A stretch of DNA of 64,000 nt, taken from assembly GCA_025057115.1 (NCBI GenBank), contig JANWWZ010000003.1:157829-221828 (forward strand), in the 5' to 3' direction. The notes beneath the pieces are model-generated. The model worked only from the letters and a program-made list of their open reading frames with translations, was not told the DNA's origin and did not search any database. This DNA comes from Bernardetiaceae bacterium. GTDB taxonomy: Bacteria; Bacteroidota; Bacteroidia; Cytophagales; Thermoflexibacteraceae. This document shows positions 17,415 through 25,971 of the stretch, one piece after another. Made by a program: the position numbers and the translations under genes. How positions within the stretch are numbered: the stretch's first letter is position 1; every line of letters begins with the position of its first letter.

Positions 17415-17714
17415 ATGAAAGAAAAAATAAAACAATGGGCACAACGGCTCAATAATTTTTATTTCATCTTTGGTGGGCTGTTTATTATTTGGATGCTTTT
17501 TTTCGATGGCAATAATTTTTACAACCAATACCAAATGCGCAAGCAAATTAACCAACTGCAGCAAGAGCGAAATTATTACAAAGCCAATGTAGAACAGCTA
17601 AGGAGGGAAATAGAAGAACTGGAACGCAATCCCAAAGCCCTAGAGAAATTTGCTAGGGAGAAATACCTCATGAAAAAACCGCAGGAAGACATTTATATTG
17701 TTGGAGACAAATAA
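17415..17714 (+). CDS. DivIC/FtsB-family septum formation initiator
   Basis: A bitopic division protein of 99 residues: a short basic cytosolic start, one membrane helix (FYFIFGGLFIIWMLFF, about 16-31), then a coiled coil (QLQQERNYYKANVEQLRREIEELER) and the conserved end of the family (ALEKFAREKYLMKKPQEDIY). It would act in the FtsB/FtsL/FtsQ complex at the septum. A TACTTTTG at 17371-17378 fits a -7 box. Its stop precedes the transketolase start by 7 bases. Confidence 0.88.
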   Translation: MKEKIKQWAQRLNNFYFIFGGLFIIWMLFFDGNNFYNQYQMRKQINQLQQERNYYKANVEQLRREIEELERNPKALEKFAREKYLMKKPQEDIYIVGDK

Positions 17715-17721
17715 AAGGCGA

Positions 17722-18681
17722 ATGAAAAAGTACACTTATACCGAGAAAAAAGACACGCGTTCAGGTTTTGGCGCGGGGCTATTAGAAGTAGGCAAGCGCA
17801 ATCCGAATGTAGTTGCTCTATGTGCTGATTTAACAGGCTCACTGAAAATGAATGACTTTGCCAATGCCTTTCCCGACCGATTTTTCCAAGTCGGCATTGC
17901 TGAGGCAAATATGATGGGTCTGGCAGCAGGCATGACCATTGGAGGCAAAATACCTTATACGGGTACGTTTGCCAATTTTTCTACTGGTAGAGTATATGAC
18001 CAAATTCGCCAGTCTATCGCTTACTCAAATAAAAATGTCAAAATATGTGCTTCTCATGCTGGCATTACATTGGGAGAGGATGGTGCCACCCACCAAATTC
18101 TTGAGGATATGGGCATGATGCGCATGTTACCTCATATGACTGTTATCAATACCTGTGATTACAATCAAACCAAAGCAGCCACCATTGCCATTGCTGACCA
18201 TCCTGGACCCGTTTACTTGCGTTTTGGGCGTCCAGTAGTGCCTGTTTTCATGCCAGCAGAGGAGCCTTTTATTATCGGCAAAGCAGTTGTATTAAATCAA
18301 GGGACAGATGTATCTATTTTTTGCACGGGGCATTTAGTTTGGGAAAGCATCGTAGCAGGAGAAATGTTGGCGGAACAGGGCATAGAAGCTGAAATTATCA
18401 ACATCCACACTATTAAACCGCTAGATGAACCCGCCATCCTAAGCTCTGCTCTCAAAACTGGCTGCGTGGTAACTGCTGAAGAGCACCAAATCAATGGAGG
18501 ATTAGGCGATGCTATTGCCCAGTTACTAGCTCGCAAGTTGCCTACTCCGATGGAAATGGTAGCGGTTCGCGACCGTTTTGGCGAAAGTGGTACCCCCGAA
18601 CAGCTGATGGCAAAGTACGGGCTTAAGGCAGAGAATATCGTAGAGGCTGTCAAAGCTGTTATCTGCAGAAAGACCAAGTAA
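17722..18681 (+). CDS. Transketolase, C-terminal subunit
   Basis: Encodes only the pyrimidine-binding and C-terminal domains of transketolase. The pyrimidine domain carries GLLEVGKRNPNVVALCADL, FFQVGIAEANMMGLAAGM (the conserved catalytic Glu that binds the aminopyrimidine of thiamine diphosphate) and THQILEDMGMMRMLP; the C-terminal domain ends in ITAEEH-like TAEEHQINGG and GESGTPEQLM. It needs an N-terminal subunit for the diphosphate site; that gene is not in this window. ATG at 17722 is chosen over a TTG at 17698 that overlaps the previous gene. Confidence 0.9.
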   Translation: MKKYTYTEKKDTRSGFGAGLLEVGKRNPNVVALCADLTGSLKMNDFANAFPDRFFQVGIAEANMMGLAAGMTIGGKIPYTGTFANFSTGRVYDQIRQSIAYSNKNVKICASHAGITLGEDGATHQILEDMGMMRMLPHMTVINTCDYNQTKAATIAIADHPGPVYLRFGRPVVPVFMPAEEPFIIGKAVVLNQGTDVSIFCTGHLVWESIVAGEMLAEQGIEAEIINIHTIKPLDEPAILSSALKTGCVVTAEEHQINGGLGDAIAQLLARKLPTPMEMVAVRDRFGESGTPEQLMAKYGLKAENIVEAVKAVICRKTK

Positions 18682-18686
18682 AGAAA

Positions 18687-18714
18687 GTCCTTGAAGTTTG
18701 TTTCCTTCAAGGAC
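18687..18714. terminator. Hairpin terminator between convergent genes
   Basis: A perfect 10-base stem, GTCCTTGAAG (18687-18696) with CTTCAAGGAC (18705-18714), sits between the converging transketolase and 120-residue protein genes. The T-rich tail is better on the minus strand (TTTCTTTACTT). Confidence 0.65.
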
Positions 18715-18733
18715 GCAATCCAATTTGAGACAT

Positions 18734-19096
18734 TTATATCTTCTCCAATTCTTCAGCTACTTCGTCCATAGTTCGGTTATTCTCTGGACTATCTTGGATA
18801 GCTTCCATTTCTTGCTGAACGATGCGCAAAATGCGGGCAATATAAGCAGCATGCCAGCGCTGTCGTTCTTCTTCACTTTTAGCATCGGGACGATAGGCCT
18901 CAATCTCAGCTCTGGAAAGTATGCCTTTGGCTTCCAAGAGCCGCTCTATAGTGTCGAGTCGTTCGCGCAGTACAGCCAGTTCACCAGCCACTGCCATAGT
19001 GATGTTGAGAACGCGCTCTACGGCAGGGTCTTCAAAAAAATAAGGTCGTTTGCCTTTGGCTTTTGCTCCAGCAAGTAAGATATCGTTAATTTCCAT
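18734..19096 (-). CDS. Hypothetical protein, 120 residues, partner of the methyltransferase
   Basis: No family recognised. A helical, charged protein without signal or membrane segment: MEINDILLAGAKAKGKRPYF at the start, a leucine-zipper-like ELAVLRERLDTIERLLEAKG in the middle, an acidic Glu/Asn-rich end. It starts 15 bases after the methyltransferase stop on the same strand, so it is probably cotranscribed. A role as accessory or dimerisation partner of that enzyme is an inference from context only. Confidence 0.65.
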   Translation of the reverse strand: MEINDILLAGAKAKGKRPYFFEDPAVERVLNITMAVAGELAVLRERLDTIERLLEAKGILSRAEIEAYRPDAKSEEERQRWHAAYIARILRIVQQEMEAIQDSPENNRTMDEVAEELEKI

Positions 19097-19111
19097 GTGA
19101 TTATCGTTGAT

Positions 19112-20311
19112 TTATTTTTTCCATGCTCCAAATACGTTCCATATAGCTGCTCTGCCGTGATCTTCTGGTTCAGGGGCACGAGGTTTAGTATGGTCTTCAT
19201 TGTCATTTACAGCACGTACTCCTACCTGGAAAATGTGTTCGGCTTTAAAACCTGCTGAGGTAAGTAACTCTACTACATCAATATCGTGCATCTTAGACCA
19301 GAAAGGCTCATTGTTGTAGAAGGCGTCCCAGTCGCGAATGAATTGCTCATAAAGGTCCATATCGGGAGTGTATTGAGGTTGTTCTATGTGCATGGTGAGC
19401 CCTCCAGGTGTAAGCATGCGATAAATTTCCTTCATAATGCCATAAATGGATTTGCCAGAAGTTTCGTGCAAAAACATAGTCGTTTGGATCCAATCGAAAC
19501 TTTCATCTGGGAAACCTGTATATTGGGCATCCATTTGGATAAATTTGACATTAGTAACCCCTAGTGCTTGGGCGCGAGCATGTCCATATCGCAGCATGGG
19601 CGCCCCTACATCAATGGCAATGACTTCAGCCTCAGGATAGGCTTGTGCAATAGGTAGCACATTGTGCCCCAGACCGCAGCCCATGTCTAAAATGCGCTTA
19701 GGTTTAAACTCAGGGTGATGGGTGAGCAACCATTGGGCAATTGCCTTTCCACCGCCATCGTTGAACCGTCCTAGCGCTCCTCCTGTAGTAACAAACAGAC
19801 CCATGTCATAATTAGCCGCTGCGGATACATCGCCCTCAAATAATTCGGTGTGATAACTACCTGGCATGAGGTGATTATCCACTTTAGCAATATAGGGCGG
19901 AATAGTTAAGTTAGAATTGAGCTGCAAGGTATCTTTGCCTTCATTGTACTTGGCAGCTTTTTGAGCCAATTCTTTAGCTTGCCGCAGCACCATAGAGCGA
20001 CCTGCTTGTTGGCGCATTTCCATTGCAGCTCGGCGCAGAGCGCTCCAAGTTTGAAAATGAGGATCTTTTAGCATGGCTTCTCGCACTTCGCGCCGATTTT
20101 GAAAATCGCGTCCTTTTTCGCGCATGAAACCAGGTCGTACGCGCTTTTCATAGGCAATACGGTTTCCAGGAGAAATTACCGTAGCCAAGTATTTATTCAA
20201 ATTAGCAATAAAATTAAAGCGCGCTATTTCATCATGGGATGCTTCAGGAGCCATGGCATGCTTGCCAATGCGATGCCACGCTGGTGGTACGTTGATAGCT
20301 ACTTGATTCAT
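19112..20311 (-). CDS. Class I SAM-dependent methyltransferase
   Basis: The central Rossmann domain shows motif I ILDMGCGLGHNVLPIA, the acidic strand AEVIAIDVGAPML, and the DESFDWIQTTMFLHE and MLTPGGLTMHIEQ strands typical of class I enzymes acting on small molecules. About 195 residues precede it, without similarity I recognise: a basic, helical region (IAYEKRVRPGFMREKGRDF, ALRRAAMEMRQQAGR). At 399 residues it is longer than a simple methyltransferase. Substrate unknown. The 120-residue gene follows in the same direction; upstream, a terminator separates it from the DUF3598-like gene. Confidence 0.85.
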   Translation of the reverse strand: MNQVAINVPPAWHRIGKHAMAPEASHDEIARFNFIANLNKYLATVISPGNRIAYEKRVRPGFMREKGRDFQNRREVREAMLKDPHFQTWSALRRAAMEMRQQAGRSMVLRQAKELAQKAAKYNEGKDTLQLNSNLTIPPYIAKVDNHLMPGSYHTELFEGDVSAAANYDMGLFVTTGGALGRFNDGGGKAIAQWLLTHHPEFKPKRILDMGCGLGHNVLPIAQAYPEAEVIAIDVGAPMLRYGHARAQALGVTNVKFIQMDAQYTGFPDESFDWIQTTMFLHETSGKSIYGIMKEIYRMLTPGGLTMHIEQPQYTPDMDLYEQFIRDWDAFYNNEPFWSKMHDIDVVELLTSAGFKAEHIFQVGVRAVNDNEDHTKPRAPEPEDHGRAAIWNVFGAWKK

Positions 20312-20392
20312 AATGTACAGCCTAATTGGTTGTTGAACAAATGATTAATTTGATTAATTATATAAAGCCAATTTACGCCAAAATGTTTGCTC

Positions 20393-20435
20393 ATAAAAGC
20401 AAAAAGAAGAAAACCTTATGCAAAGTTTTCTTCTT
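20393..20435 (-). terminator. Rho-independent terminator after the DUF3598-like gene
   Basis: AAGAAGAAAAC (20404-20414) pairs with GTTTTCTTCTT (20425-20435); on the minus strand the stem is followed by TTTTTGCTTTT. It ends the DUF3598-like transcript before the methyltransferase gene. Confidence 0.75.
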
Positions 20436-20489
20436 TCAATGTTCATTTGGTTGTGGGCAACTGCCAAAACGCTAAAACAGGTAGGCAAA

Positions 20490-20933
20490 TTAGTCTTGTA
20501 TAGCTTCTTGGGGAGCAACTCGTCTTTCTTCTATCATCGTAATGCCTTCAAATTGACCATTGCGACTATGCTGCCAGGTGCGCATGCGATGTCCATCACC
20601 TAAAAGAGTAATAATTTCGTACAAATGGGTACCAGGTTGAGCATTATACTGCCACTCTAAGCAAATTACCTCTCGTGCTTCCCATGCTTTGCCTTTCATG
20701 CGCGCATTGTCGTAGTGCAAAACACCATTTTCATCAAAGTACGATACTCCAAAGTCGTGTACTTCTTTTCTGCCGTCTTCCCAAGTGTACTCATTCTTTT
20801 GAATCCACTTATTGCCGTCCATTTTCAGGAAAAGACGGCTTTTGTGGCGATCAATCACTTCTCCTTTTTCGTTCAAACGAGTGTAGGTGCCCTCCCAAAT
20901 ACCAGTATGGGCTTCAAAAAGTGGCAACTTCAT
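20490..20933 (-). CDS. DUF3598-like (lipocalin-type) protein
   Basis: The start LFEAHTGIWEGTYTRLNEKG, followed by KSRLFLKMDGNKWIQKNEYTW, is the pattern of DUF3598 proteins, which have a calycin/lipocalin-like barrel and sometimes bind chromophores or hydrophobic ligands. The end IITLLGDGHRMRTWQHSRNG is also typical. No signal peptide, so probably cytosolic. Function unknown. It is a single-gene unit with its own terminator. Confidence 0.65.
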   Translation of the reverse strand: MKLPLFEAHTGIWEGTYTRLNEKGEVIDRHKSRLFLKMDGNKWIQKNEYTWEDGRKEVHDFGVSYFDENGVLHYDNARMKGKAWEAREVICLEWQYNAQPGTHLYEIITLLGDGHRMRTWQHSRNGQFEGITMIEERRVAPQEAIQD

Positions 20934-21061
20934 GGCTAAAAATGGTTTAAAGTGAAAAAATGATTGTGGCTCTAAGATAGCGAAAATCTGAAAAATAATT
21001 AACTAGGTTAACTATTTTTTCTTTTGCCTTCGTTTACTTTAGGGAAAAAACTATTGGTCAT

Positions 21062-22061
21062 ATGCTGCGTACTTGTTTTTGTGTTTTCTTGTTTATATGT
21101 TTTGAATTGCAAGCGCAACAGAGATTTTTTGAGGCAGGAGATTTTCAGCTGGAAAATGGACAGGTCATTAAGCAATGCCGAATAGGATATCGCACATTAG
21201 GTAAACTCAACTGGGGGCGCACAAACGCTATTTTATTTCCCGCTTACTTTACGGGTACTTCAGAAGCACTTCAAAGCTATGAAGGTGGTGTGGAAAAATA
21301 TTGGACACAACGCGTTACTTTGTCATTCTTGCTGATCCGTTAGGTAACGGGATTTTTTCTTCGCCCTCGAATTCAACAGCACAACCTGGTAAGGACTTTC
21401 CCCAACTTACTATTTGCTGACATGGTTCGTTTGCAAGAAAAAATGATAACTAACCTATAGAGCATCAATAAGTTACATGCAGTGATAGGATGGGAGGAAT
21501 GTAGGCTTTTCAGTAGTTAGCAGCCTTTCTCGAGAATTATTTCACTGGGCAGGCACTCTCCTCTCCGCACAGAATTTAATGACTTAATCCTGCGGCAAAG
21601 CGAAGCTCGACCTATCGAACAAGCTCTTGAGCAAGATGGAGATTTACAGAAAGCGCTTCAAGTCAGTTAGTTGATGCATGTTGCTCTTTATACGCCTGCA
21701 TGGGGAAATACAAAACATCAAATAGCTGATTTTCAAACTTTTGTTGCTAAGGGAATAGCTACTTCTGGCAAATACTCTCCCCTAAATTGGCTTTAGCAGT
21801 TGCGTGTAATGATGAAGCACGATGTATATCCCACTATGCCTATGAATCAGTTGCAACATTAGCCAGAACGCGCGCCCTAATCATATACGCTGTTCAAGAT
21901 CTAATGGTCAGTCCAGGCGTGTATAGAATTGGTCCGCAATAGCAATGTCCAAGCAATAATACTCACTGATGACTGTGGACATATAGCTCCAGGTTGTAAT
22001 ATTCAAAGAATAGCTCAAAAATTCAGCGTTTCTTGGAAAAGCGTTAAAAAAAATTAGCAAA
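21062..22061 (+). pseudogene. Decayed secreted alpha/beta hydrolase related to homoserine O-acetyltransferase (MetX-like)
   Basis: The first 80 codons are intact: signal peptide (CFCVFLFICFELQAQQ) and DFQLENGQVIKQCRIGYRTL, as in MetX-like hydrolases. A frameshift near 21295 moves the reading to DTTRYFVILADPLGNG, then SSPSNST, then a stop at 21418. Later pieces in other frames are recognisable: DMVRLQEKMITN, KLHAVIGW, MGGM followed by an in-frame TAG, TEFNDLILRQSEARPI, HVALYTPAWGNTKHQIADFQ and ILTDDCGHIAPG. The nucleophile elbow (expected GWSMGG) has lost its serine. At least five disabling changes are visible, so this is an old pseudogene, not a sequencing slip. The stretch 22062-22339 after it holds no gene I can see. 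Confidence 0.85.
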
Positions 22062-22339
22062 ATGAAAACTTAGTTCTGTACATGCCCTTTGATGGCAGTT
22101 GTTGATAAGAAAATTTAATTTTCAACTAAATGAAGGGCTGATAGATGAGTCCTTTTGCTCTAGAGTTTTTCAAACTAAGAGCAAGCTCGCATGATTTTTT
22201 GTTAATTAGGCGATTTTACAATCATTGTTCAAAAGTTTTTAACGATTCTACAATTGTGTAACCCAACAGTTGGACTGTCAGAGAAGTTTTCTGCTCTTCA
22301 ATGTGCTTGAGAGCAATAGGCTTATTACTTCATCGCGAA

Positions 22340-23251
22340 CTAATCTAAAAGTTCGTTGGAGAACTTAGAAAAAAGTTGAGTAGCTTGTGGTTCTAAGCCT
22401 GTGTTATGTAGCCATTCGAGGAAGGATTGCACGCGGTGGGGTTGCATTTTGCCCCATGTGTTAGCAGTGCCGTAAAAAGGAGCCGTTGCCCGTTGGCATT
22501 CTAACAAGTTGAGATTAGTGCGGTCATAGTCGGTCAAAAATGGAGTAAGAATAGCGACACTTTCTTCTGGATGGTCTTGTGCGTAGAGAAAACCCTGCCG
22601 CGTACCTTGTAAAAATTTGCGATAAACTTCGCCGTGTGTTGCAATTTTTTCTTCTGAAGCCATTATCACAGGGGAGTAACCATAGGGAATACCATAATCT
22701 GCTAAACGAAAAGCATTGAGAAGGATTCCTTTTTGCCGAGCTTCTTCCCCTTCCCAGTTCATGAATACCCATGTTGCATCTGCTTTACCTGCTAGCAAGG
22801 TGGACCAAATTCCTAATTTTTCAGGATAAATAATTTGTAGGTTGCCTTTGCCACCGTCGTTGATGATCATTTGCTTTACAATATGATCTTCATATCGCGC
22901 TTTGTAGGAAGCGTAAATTTTTCCATCTAACATTTGCGGGCGGCTGATGTTAGAGGAATTTAAGGTTACAATTGCACTCAAATCCTCTTGTAACAAGGCA
23001 GCGATGGCTTTGACAGCAAAAGGAGCGCTTTTGGTATTAAAACTAATCACGCTCTCTGATGGGGCAACAGCTAAATCTACTTGCCCAAGTTCGAGTTTTT
23101 TAGCTGGCGTAATGGCATAGTTGTCATCGCCAGGATGGGATATTTCCACCTCTAAACCTAACTGGCGATAAAAACCTAGTTGCTGGGCTACAAAAAAGCC
23201 CGTGTGATTCGTGTTAGGAGTCCAGTCTAGAGCAATTTTAAGGGCTGTCAT
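22340..23251 (-). CDS. NMT1/THI5-like substrate-binding protein, no signal peptide
   Basis: Starts with ALDWTPNTNHTGFFVAQQLGFY, the signature of ThiY/NMT1-THI5 proteins that bind thiamine-pyrimidine precursors (for example formylaminopyrimidine) for ABC uptake, or, in the true Thi5 branch, make HMP phosphate from PLP and histidine. About 303 residues; periplasmic-binding-protein fold. There is no signal peptide, and an in-frame stop lies 6 codons upstream of the ATG, so a missed leader is excluded. No ABC partner genes are adjacent. Role is therefore uncertain: cytosolic binding, or enzyme. Confidence 0.8.
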   Translation of the reverse strand: MTALKIALDWTPNTNHTGFFVAQQLGFYRQLGLEVEISHPGDDNYAITPAKKLELGQVDLAVAPSESVISFNTKSAPFAVKAIAALLQEDLSAIVTLNSSNISRPQMLDGKIYASYKARYEDHIVKQMIINDGGKGNLQIIYPEKLGIWSTLLAGKADATWVFMNWEGEEARQKGILLNAFRLADYGIPYGYSPVIMASEEKIATHGEVYRKFLQGTRQGFLYAQDHPEESVAILTPFLTDYDRTNLNLLECQRATAPFYGTANTWGKMQPHRVQSFLEWLHNTGLEPQATQLFSKFSNELLD

Positions 23252-23337
23252 TGTTTTTTGTTGTTTTTAAAAACAGCCTAAAGTTAAGCGAACTAGCTCT
23301 TAGAAGCCAGTAGTAGGGAGGTGGGTTTTGGCCTTGC

Positions 23338-24240
23338 CTATCTTTTTTTAGGTTGAATTTTCTCAACTGCTGCGCTTACTTCTGATACACAGAACCAGCC
23401 TAGAGCAGGTAAGGGAGCGTTAGCAGGTGAAAGGATATTGGTGCGAGTGTTTTCTAAAGGTCGGGCGAAAAGTCCGCCATTGTTGATCTGATTTTCGGCT
23501 TGTTCTAAGAACAAATAAGTAGGTTTATCAATAGACCAAATTTCTACGCGCACTTCGTCGCCTTCTTGGTAGGGGTCTTGCGGATCAGTGATGCGAGTGC
23601 GAATAGGAGGAATGAATACAAATCCATCAGAGCCCGCTCCTGAGCCTCCTCTTACTGCATTAAAAGCATAGTTAATTAAGTTCGGTTTGGTAATCAAGCG
23701 CCCGTTTTTATAAGCCCGTATCCAGTAAAAGTCATCTTGTCCAGGCAAGTCAGTTCCATAGAACTGGGCGTAATAGCCTTCTTTGTTGTCTCCGAAGTTA
23801 GGTCGTTGGCGAAACTCATATACGATAGAGTCTATTTTAGTAGTTCGGTTGAGGCGACAAGCAGCAGTGTATGTAAATCCTTGATGACGAACCGTAAGGC
23901 GAAAATCATCACCTATGTTGCCCAATTTTTCATTACCTGCAGGTTGCCAACGATATTCGCCATTTTGGCGCGTATCAACAAACACAAATCGACGATTTTG
24001 GGTCAAATTTTCTACTATTACATCGGCGCCTTGTACACCGGGAGGTGTGGTGTTAAAGTAAGGTACGGTAGTGGTGAGTCGAATGGTTTGAGGCGCATTT
24101 TGATTGGCGATAAAGGCATCTATCACCAGTTGAGGACGCGAAGGAGCAAGGTTTACATTCACTACATCTTCGCAGGAAGTGATAAGAATGCTCAACCCCC
24201 CACTTCCCCATAGCAAGATTTGCCTTAGCAGTCTGGACAT
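23338..24240 (-). CDS. DUF4249 lipoprotein
   Basis: Lipobox ITSC with Cys23, followed by EDVVNVNL and LVIDAFIANQNAPQTIRL, the start of DUF4249 proteins. They are predicted outer-membrane-associated lipoproteins with an immunoglobulin-like domain, generally encoded next to a TonB-dependent receptor. No receptor gene is next to this one. Length about 300 is slightly below the usual 350-400 and the C-terminal part (CVSEVSAAVEKIQPKKR) is consistent with an intact family end. Function unknown. Confidence 0.8.
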   Translation of the reverse strand: MSRLLRQILLWGSGGLSILITSCEDVVNVNLAPSRPQLVIDAFIANQNAPQTIRLTTTVPYFNTTPPGVQGADVIVENLTQNRRFVFVDTRQNGEYRWQPAGNEKLGNIGDDFRLTVRHQGFTYTAACRLNRTTKIDSIVYEFRQRPNFGDNKEGYYAQFYGTDLPGQDDFYWIRAYKNGRLITKPNLINYAFNAVRGGSGAGSDGFVFIPPIRTRITDPQDPYQEGDEVRVEIWSIDKPTYLFLEQAENQINNGGLFARPLENTRTNILSPANAPLPALGWFCVSEVSAAVEKIQPKKR

Positions 24241-24289
24241 ATGCAGGAAAACCTGGTTTATTTATAAAACACCAAACTGCTTTTAGTGT

Positions 24290-24712
24290 TCAAGGATAAA
24301 TGTAAAGTTTTTGTATCTTTTCAATAGGTCCAGGACAATAATGCCGATGGCAGGCAACGCAAGATGCTACCATTGCATTAAAATTTTCTACCGCGCTGTC
24401 TTCATTGTTGTAAATTTGATCCAAAGCTGTTAAAAAATTATCGCTAAAAGGAATAAAATTTTCGTCATGTACTTGGGGATCGGTAGGGGTAGCAGTGTAA
24501 ATAGCTTTAAATTGCTTTCTAACGTCTTTGGGGGAGCGTTTCTCAAGGATGGCTTGGCGGATAAGAGTTGCTTCTTCATACATATTTCTCATGAGTAAAG
24601 CTAGTGGGCTATCCTCGCTCACAAAAATCGGCTGTGGATATACAAATCCATATCCTACAGCCGACAAGTAAATAAACAAGGAGAAAAACAGAAAAAATGT
24701 AGAAAATTTCAT
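24290..24712 (-). CDS. Small periplasmic c-type cytochrome-like protein
   Basis: A signal-anchor-like start (FSTFFLFFSLFIYLSAVGYG) and a single haem-binding motif CVACH followed by RHYCPGP near the C-terminus (residues about 117-128). The single CxxCH in a helical, 140-residue protein suggests a cytochrome-c'-like four-helix haem protein; the CPGP after it is a recurring feature of small Bacteroidota haem proteins as I recall them. The start ATG overlaps the stop of the DUF4920 gene by 4 bases (ATGA), so they are translationally coupled. Confidence 0.75.
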   Translation of the reverse strand: MKFSTFFLFFSLFIYLSAVGYGFVYPQPIFVSEDSPLALLMRNMYEEATLIRQAILEKRSPKDVRKQFKAIYTATPTDPQVHDENFIPFSDNFLTALDQIYNNEDSAVENFNAMVASCVACHRHYCPGPIEKIQKLYIYP

Positions 24713-25191
24713 TCTTTTCTTTTGTAGCCCTTAATAATCACTCCGCTTGCCTCAAAAATAATTTCTTGGCGAGGTTGAGTAATTTGCGCAATCTCTTCTT
24801 TACTCTTGCCAGCATCATGGGCATAGTGGCGCAGTTCTTCTACGCTACGGATTTGTTTGCGAGCTACTCCTTCAAAAATAGCTTCCAACCCTTCTACTCC
24901 ACTTTTAGGAACAAAGAAGCCGTAATCTTTAAAGCGGACAATCATGCTTCTTCCTTGCCCAAGATCAATAGACATCCAACAGCCCTTTTTGGTACAGGTT
25001 TGCAAAATAGTACCTTTCACTTTAAAAGTGCCTTCGTTGGTGTCCTTCATTAACTCTAAAAGCTGGCTTGCAGGAATAGCACCTTCTTCAGTAATTTTTT
25101 CACCGTAGTAACTAAACTCTTGGCTAAAAGCTGAAAAAGTTGACTTAATTGCAAAAATGAATGCCAGTAAAACTAGTCTGAAGTTGTTCAT
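24709..25191 (-). CDS. DUF4920 exported protein
   Basis: Signal peptide (FRLVLLAFIFAIKSTFSAFS), then GEKITEEGAIPASQLLELM and the DUF4920 core TCTKKGCWMSIDLG with two cysteines four residues apart and VRFKDYGFFVPKS. The family has an OB-like fold; the CxxxGCW pair suggests a metal or redox role, an inference. Cotranscribed with the gene upstream (9 bases) and with the cytochrome downstream (4-base overlap). Confidence 0.82.
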   Translation of the reverse strand: MNNFRLVLLAFIFAIKSTFSAFSQEFSYYGEKITEEGAIPASQLLELMKDTNEGTFKVKGTILQTCTKKGCWMSIDLGQGRSMIVRFKDYGFFVPKSGVEGLEAIFEGVARKQIRSVEELRHYAHDAGKSKEEIAQITQPRQEIIFEASGVIIKGYKRKE

Positions 25192-25200
25192 AGGTTATAT

Positions 25201-25908
25201 TTAGTTTTTGATCTTGCTGCGCAATTCTGCAATTTGTTTCATTTTCAGTTCTTGCAAAGCCATTTCTTGATCTTCTATCCATTTAAGAAGGGGGTATTTG
25301 TTATCGGGGTGTTTTTCATGGTAATATACATACTTAATGTTGAACTCGCGGAAGATTTGTTCGTAGAGGGACTCAATCAACGCAAAGTTAGCTTTAGGAT
25401 TGGACTTCAAACGCTTAAGTTCTTCATTTTCTTGCAAAATAATCGCTTCCATGCCCGCTAGTTCTGCTCTGATAATAGGGGTTTTGCCTTTTTTGGCTTC
25501 TTCTCTTGCTTTTTTGATAGTTTCCATCATTTCCAAAAAAGCATACTCATCGATGAAAAAATCGGGAGAGCGAAATTCTGGCTTAATAACAAACCCAATA
25601 ATATTTTCATTATTAGCCAGATGGCGCAACATGAGGTGCTGTTTCCAAAGGATAATAGTTTCCAAATCTTTCATGGTCATATCTTTCCAGCTCTTTCCAT
25701 AGTACTCTGCCCATAGAGAAGAGTCTAAGGGGTTTTTAATGAGCTGTTTCCAAATATCTGGCAACTTGCGCGGGTCGTTGATCCAGTCGGTAATAGTTGC
25801 ACCCTGAGCCACTGAAGAGTTAGCATTTTGCGACCATGCTGCAGGTAGAGCCGAAAGCAGCATGCCAATGGCAAGGTAGAATACGTAAATTTTATTTAAA
25901 AAACGCAT
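25201..25908 (-). CDS. Hypothetical exported protein
   Basis: Signal peptide MRFLNKIYVFYLAIGMLLSA ending near AWSQ. The mature part is alpha-helical and charged (MMETIKKAREEAKKGKTP, LQENEELKRLKSNPK), with no family recognised. It is the first gene of a three-gene envelope operon with DUF4920 and a cytochrome. The repeated Trp/Tyr pattern WAEYYGKSWKDMTMKDLE may be a helical hairpin. No function is proposed. Confidence 0.6.
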   Translation of the reverse strand: MRFLNKIYVFYLAIGMLLSALPAAWSQNANSSVAQGATITDWINDPRKLPDIWKQLIKNPLDSSLWAEYYGKSWKDMTMKDLETIILWKQHLMLRHLANNENIIGFVIKPEFRSPDFFIDEYAFLEMMETIKKAREEAKKGKTPIIRAELAGMEAIILQENEELKRLKSNPKANFALIESLYEQIFREFNIKYVYYHEKHPDNKYPLLKWIEDQEMALQELKMKQIAELRSKIKN

Positions 25909-25971
25909 AGTACTTGGGGCTTTAACTTTCGTAGTTTATTACAATTATTATGCCTTATGGCTATCAACATT

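Noticed and set aside
18297-18710. 137-codon minus-strand frame inside the transketolase gene
   Set aside because: Opposite a well-conserved gene and without its own start context.
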